A DNA stretch of 64,000 bases from contig JARLJW010000057.1 of the NCBI GenBank assembly GCA_031290985.1, positions 95,318-159,317 on the forward strand, in the 5' to 3' direction. Shown here piece after piece: positions 60,329 to 64,000 of the stretch (position 1 is its first letter; every line of letters starts with the position of its first letter). This DNA comes from Verrucomicrobiia bacterium (GTDB lineage: Bacteria; Verrucomicrobiota; Verrucomicrobiia; Limisphaerales; UBA11358). A program made the translations under genes and the position numbers. Below the pieces are notes generated by a model that saw only the letters and a program-made list of their open reading frames with translations, searched no databases and was not told where the DNA came from.

Positions 60329-63300
60329 TTACGGATTGTAATTGGTGCTGCTCAAGAGGTAGAAGCTTTGCGGCCCATCGGTGACGGCGTTGGTGCCGAT
60401 GAAGGTGTAGGCATTTCCACCCAGCACGTTGGTGGCCACGGTCTTCCATTGGTTGAGCGGCCGGGTGAGGTTCGTGGAGACCAGCAAATAAGCGGTGCCC
60501 CCGGACTGGCCGTTGGTGCCGCTGATGACGACGTTGCTGCCAGCGAGATTAAAACTGGTGATGGCCGGCGGAATGGTGATCACCGTCGGGCCGGCGATGC
60601 CGGTCACCACGATGCTGCCATCCGCCGCCAGGCTGTTGGACCACGTCACGCCGGCGCCGGTGATGGTGAGCGCCTCGCCGTTCACGACGGGCTGGCTGAA
60701 AATGGTGAAGGCGTCGCCGACGGCGAGGGGGGGACCGGCGTTCGTGACGTTGACCGTGCCGGTGCCGGTATTGGCGAGCCCGCTGTAAGCGGTGATGAGA
60801 TCGTTGGACTGGGCGAACGATTTGTTGAGGCGGATGAAAACGTTCCCGTTCAAGGTCAAGTCGCCGCTGATGTGGAACGTGCCGGGGGCGGCACCGGCGT
60901 CGCCGGCGCCGAGGCTCGCGCCGCTGTTCACCACCAGCACCCCGGGAACACTGCCGCTGCCCGCCAGCAGGCCGGCGCTGTTCGTGGTGACACCGGAGTA
61001 GGTATTGGCGCCGTCGAGATACAACGCGCCGTTCCCGGTCTTGGTCAGGCCGTAGCCGCCGCCGTTGTCAGTGATGACGCCGGACAAAATGGTGCCGGCC
61101 GGGTTGTCGGCTTGAATGACGCGATTGTTGCCGTTCAAATCCATGCTGCCGGTCAAGGCGAGGCCGTTGCTGCCGCCGACAATGAACGCGGCGCCGGAAG
61201 CGGTGGTGGCCCAGTTGATGGGATTGGCGATGACATGCGGTCCGCCGACGGCGAACAACTGGAGCGGTCCGCCGCTGGTCGTGTCGATGGTAAAGGTGCC
61301 CGTGCCGAGCGGGCCGTAGTCGACCGTCGGGGGCGAACTGGCGAATGAATCGCAGCCGACGCCGAGGCCGCCGTTGGACAGCTTGGTGACACCGGAGTAG
61401 GAGTTGGTGTTCAGCAGGAGGGTTGTGCCGCCGACGGCGGTGCGTTGCAGACCACCGCCGCCCGTGATGAGGTTGTTCCAAGTCTGGGTGCCGCTGGTGT
61501 TGTAGCCCAGAAGGTTCAACCCGGCACCGGACACCGTGCCGACATTCAAGGTCACGGGGATGTTTAACGCCAGATTGGTCATGGAGATCTCAATGTTCGG
61601 GGAAGCGGACTTGGCGGTGGTGTTGGAAAAAATCAAGGTGCCGCCGGTGGCGGTGAGGGCGCCGGCGAGCACCAGCGGCTGGCCGCCGGGACTTTGCGCC
61701 CCGATGATGCTGTTGCTGCCGGTGATGTTGATGGCATTGTTAAGGTAGATGAGGCCGTAGCCCGGAGCGTCCAGGGCGCCCCCGGCGAGCGTGATGGTTC
61801 CGCCGCCCAAGGCATTGGGCGTCGAATAAAACACGATGCCGTTGCTGATGGTGAGGCCGCCGGTCGCGTTGTTTTGGATCGCCAAGGTGAGCGTGCCCAG
61901 GCTGTTCATGACCAGCGAGCCGGGACCGGCAAGCACGCCGCCGTTAAAGGTGTAATTTTTGCTCCCGCTGCCGTTGACGGTGAGGGTGGACGGGCTGAGA
62001 TCCGGATTGGCCAGCACGACGGTCGAACTGGCCGAAGTGTCGTCAAAAATGACGTTGTCGCCGAAATTAAACTGGTTGGTGGGATAGCCCAGAGCTGAGG
62101 AATAATTCCAGTTGGTCGAGGTGGCCACGTCCCATAAATTGGAAACGCCATCGCCATACCACACGAGCGTCGCGGGGGGGTGGAGCGTCAGGGCGTTGGT
62201 CGTGGAATAAACAAAGCCGCCGCAGGGATTGGAAATTTTCGCATAATAACCGTTGGCGACCGTGGCGGCGTCCGCAGTCGTCGCCGGCGAAATCACCAGG
62301 TTCGTGGTTTGAGTGCCGGCAAGGTGTCCGCCGTCGGTGAGGGCGGAGCCGTTGCGATACCATTGGCAGCTCAAACCGCCGCCGCCGGGCGAAACCGTGA
62401 AGGCCGCGAGCGCGTTGGTGGCGACCAGGGCGGCCACCGGCTGCGCCGCAATATTGGGCGCCGGCGTGACGGACACGCTCGCGCTGCCGCTCATCCAGTT
62501 GGCGGTGGCGGTGGCGGTGTTCGTCGCCAAAACGGTGTAAAGGGCGGTGACGTTTTGCAGGCCAAAACTCACGGCGGAGCCGGTGCCGGCCACATTTTGT
62601 CCGCTGAAAACCCCGTTGGTATAGAGCAGATAATTGACGCCGGCATCGGAGCCGCTCAAGGCCACGTTAAAGCTCGCGCCGGCGCAGCCCACGCCGCCGC
62701 CGGTGACGCTGTAACTCATTCCCGCCGGCACATTTGCCGGGGTCACGCCGGACCAGTTGGTGGCCACGCGAATTTCATCCACGTAAAACAAGCTGGGGCC
62801 GGCACTTTGAAAATAGCCCACGGCGCCAAAATAATTCGTGGCGAGGTTGGCGTTGTTCGTGATGGTAAGGGTGGGCGCGGGAACGGCGGCATCATTGCCC
62901 AGCGCGGTCGGATCCAGCCAGAGGTCCACCTGATCCAAGGCGCCGGGATTGTATTTATAACGGATCACCAGCAGGTAGGTGTTGCTCAGCGAGAGGGAGT
63001 AGGTGGCGTTGGTGGACGGCGTGGAGGAATTATTCTTGGCGATTTGCAGAGCCCCCGCCGGGTTGATATAAACCACCGCCCCAACATGGCTCACCGAGGA
63101 GCCTCCGGTATTCGCGGTCAATCCAAAAAACGCCGCCGTGGCGTTGGAAAAACTCAGGAAGTTCACCAGGCACGAGGCGTAGACGGGGATGCCACTGGTG
63201 GAACTGGGAATCGCCAGCGGCACGGCGCGATCTTTGACGGAACTGCTGTCCTTGATATAGGACATCAAGCCATAAGTCTGCCCCGCGGCGTCAATATTGG

Positions 63301-63559
63301 TGAGCCCCGGATAGGCCAGGGCGGCATAAGTCTCAATGCGCGCGCAGGAACTGCTGGCGCCATTGCCGAAGGTCCAGAGCGCGGTGGTGTTGCCCGCCCC
63401 CAATTGCGTGCCGTTGCCATAAGTGCTGGGAAACGGTTCATAGAACGGCAGCGAGGACTGCGCGCGCAGCGATGGCAGCCAGAGGAATCCCGCAACGATG
63501 GCAGCGAGCGCCAATGCCCGTTGCTGCCAAAAGGAATGATTTGTGGGGGTTAACTTCAT
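60329..63559 (-). CDS. Secreted PATR (autotransporter-associated beta-strand repeat) protein
   Basis: 1076 residues from the ATG at 63557-63559 with signal peptide ALALAAIVAGFLWLPSLRAQ. An N-terminal LamG-like/jelly-roll part (about 30-280; YEPFPSTYGNGTQLGAGN), then Ig-like segments near 280-470 (QPVAALVATNALAAFTVSPG). PATR repeats follow, such as GNTTYSGVT-like motifs (TNSYSGVTKLSNGGLGVG, LYLDGANTYSGVTTNSAG). The C-terminus ends FYLLSSTNYNP with no beta-barrel translocator, so it is not a classical autotransporter. Such proteins are abundant in Verrucomicrobia and probably surface adhesins or matrix proteins. Confidence 0.85.
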   Translation of the reverse strand: MKLTPTNHSFWQQRALALAAIVAGFLWLPSLRAQSSLPFYEPFPSTYGNGTQLGAGNTTALWTFGNGASSSCARIETYAALAYPGLTNIDAAGQTYGLMSYIKDSSSVKDRAVPLAIPSSTSGIPVYASCLVNFLSFSNATAAFFGLTANTGGSSVSHVGAVVYINPAGALQIAKNNSSTPSTNATYSLSLSNTYLLVIRYKYNPGALDQVDLWLDPTALGNDAAVPAPTLTITNNANLATNYFGAVGYFQSAGPSLFYVDEIRVATNWSGVTPANVPAGMSYSVTGGGVGCAGASFNVALSGSDAGVNYLLYTNGVFSGQNVAGTGSAVSFGLQNVTALYTVLATNTATATANWMSGSASVSVTPAPNIAAQPVAALVATNALAAFTVSPGGGGLSCQWYRNGSALTDGGHLAGTQTTNLVISPATTADAATVANGYYAKISNPCGGFVYSTTNALTLHPPATLVWYGDGVSNLWDVATSTNWNYSSALGYPTNQFNFGDNVIFDDTSASSTVVLANPDLSPSTLTVNGSGSKNYTFNGGVLAGPGSLVMNSLGTLTLAIQNNATGGLTISNGIVFYSTPNALGGGTITLAGGALDAPGYGLIYLNNAINITGSNSIIGAQSPGGQPLVLAGALTATGGTLIFSNTTAKSASPNIEISMTNLALNIPVTLNVGTVSGAGLNLLGYNTSGTQTWNNLITGGGGLQRTAVGGTTLLLNTNSYSGVTKLSNGGLGVGCDSFASSPPTVDYGPLGTGTFTIDTTSGGPLQLFAVGGPHVIANPINWATTASGAAFIVGGSNGLALTGSMDLNGNNRVIQADNPAGTILSGVITDNGGGYGLTKTGNGALYLDGANTYSGVTTNSAGLLAGSGSVPGVLVVNSGASLGAGDAGAAPGTFHISGDLTLNGNVFIRLNKSFAQSNDLITAYSGLANTGTGTVNVTNAGPPLAVGDAFTIFSQPVVNGEALTITGAGVTWSNSLAADGSIVVTGIAGPTVITIPPAITSFNLAGSNVVISGTNGQSGGTAYLLVSTNLTRPLNQWKTVATNVLGGNAYTFIGTNAVTDGPQSFYLLSSTNYNP

Positions 63560-64000
63560 ATGGAATCCGGTTGATGGTTTCTTGATTTCGCCCCGGCAAC
63601 GCAGCAGCCCGCGCCAAAAAATTTTTGTACGCCGTGTTAGTTGTGGGTTCAAGGCGAGCATAGACATGGCGGTGGAAATGTCATCGTGAATAACTGCAAA
63701 TAGTTTTGAAATTTATGCACTCCGCCAAAAGTTTCTGGTGAAGCAACGGTGCCTGGCTTTTTCAGAAAACCGAAAACAGGTATCGCGGACGCGGGGCGAG
63801 GAGGGCACGTGTGAATGACGAAATCCGAACGGGGCGGCGAAGGTGGAAGATGGCGGGGATTTTTAAAAAACACATGTAGCGGCGACATGGCGGTTTTTGG
63901 GAATGGGGGCATGATCAAGTTGTGAGTTAGTGAATCGCGAGCAATCAATGAAGTTGAGAGTTTTGGGGACGGGGTAGTTGGGGTTGAGAGGAAAAACTTG
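63560..64000. other. Intergenic to window end
   Basis: 441 bp upstream of the PATR gene. AT-rich stretches around 63680-63720 may contain its promoter on minus. The 99-residue minus ORF here is Pro-rich and unconvincing. Confidence 0.35.

Noticed and set aside
62180..63553. Plus-strand ORF of 457 residues
   Set aside because: Antisense to the PATR gene; Gly/Arg/His-rich shadow.
1..64000. CRISPR arrays, tRNA/rRNA genes, insertion sequences, integrases
   Set aside because: Scanned by eye on both strands; no regular spacer-repeat array, cloverleaf or transposase-like protein was seen. A tRNAscan or ISfinder run would settle it.

Overview
The window is about 60% GC, densely coded DNA, most likely a chromosomal segment of a Verrucomicrobiota bacterium (Pedosphaera/Limisphaerales-like). 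This is inferred from gene content: pseudopilins of the type common in the PVC group, a PATR (autotransporter-associated repeat) protein, a GDYXXLXYXI-family protein paired with DUF2157, RNA polymerase sigma factors fused to membrane-anchored domains, a Ser/Thr kinase carrying a TIGR03435-like domain next to a sigma factor, a PL4-type polysaccharide lyase, and many GTG starts with weak or absent Shine-Dalgarno sequences. No tRNA, rRNA, insertion sequence, prophage or CRISPR array was seen.

Layout. 1-1704 (minus): pilN (cut by the window edge) and pilM. 1875-15787: a signalling island with a LysR regulator, an XRE-receiver fusion, two small proteins, a FixJ-like regulator with its periplasmic-sensing kinase, a receiver-PAS protein, a 1240-residue kinase with about seven PAS-like units and its overlapping Rcp1-like receiver, another receiver, and a GAF-PAS hybrid kinase. 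15805-30199: a pseudopilin, a CarF/PEDS1-type plasmanylethanolamine desaturase, a 1464-residue acyl-CoA dehydratase activase-like protein, a lipoprotein, the DUF2157-GDYXXLXYXI pair, a Tat-exported Gfo/Idh/MocA oxidoreductase, a three-part LplT-PlsC-acyl-ACP synthetase fusion, a phosphoesterase and a membrane protein. 30245-35940 (minus): a receiver, lutC-lutB-lutA and a PL4-type lyase. 36044-38634 (plus): purN, a lipoprotein, a 45-residue protein, hisG and ppnP, closed by a strong terminator. 38880-42371: two tandem sigma factors fused through a transmembrane segment to different extracytoplasmic domains, one of them a seven-repeat RCC1 propeller. 42431-47528: mnmA, then on minus a large Ser/Thr kinase and its sigma factor. 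47819-55808: glutathione peroxidase, ThuA-like protein, SGNH hydrolase, msrA, yacG, an exported protein, a Prc-like S41 protease, and a sigma/anti-sigma pair. 55848-63559: a pseudopilin, a GNAT acetyltransferase, several small proteins, a YkgJ-type Cys-cluster protein and a 1076-residue PATR protein.

How the genes work together. Signal transduction dominates: at least four phosphorelay units and four sigma factors, three of them tied to membrane-spanning partners or domains. The strongest candidates for undescribed biology are the tandem sigma-transmembrane-sensor proteins. Their linker is more conserved than their sigma domains, and both carry an in-frame internal start with an upstream purine-rich site at residue 233. 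Next are a recurring promoter-like bipartite motif (TTTTTCRATT, 20-21 bp, GGTW) before four genes, and a 15-18 bp motif repeated upstream of signalling genes.
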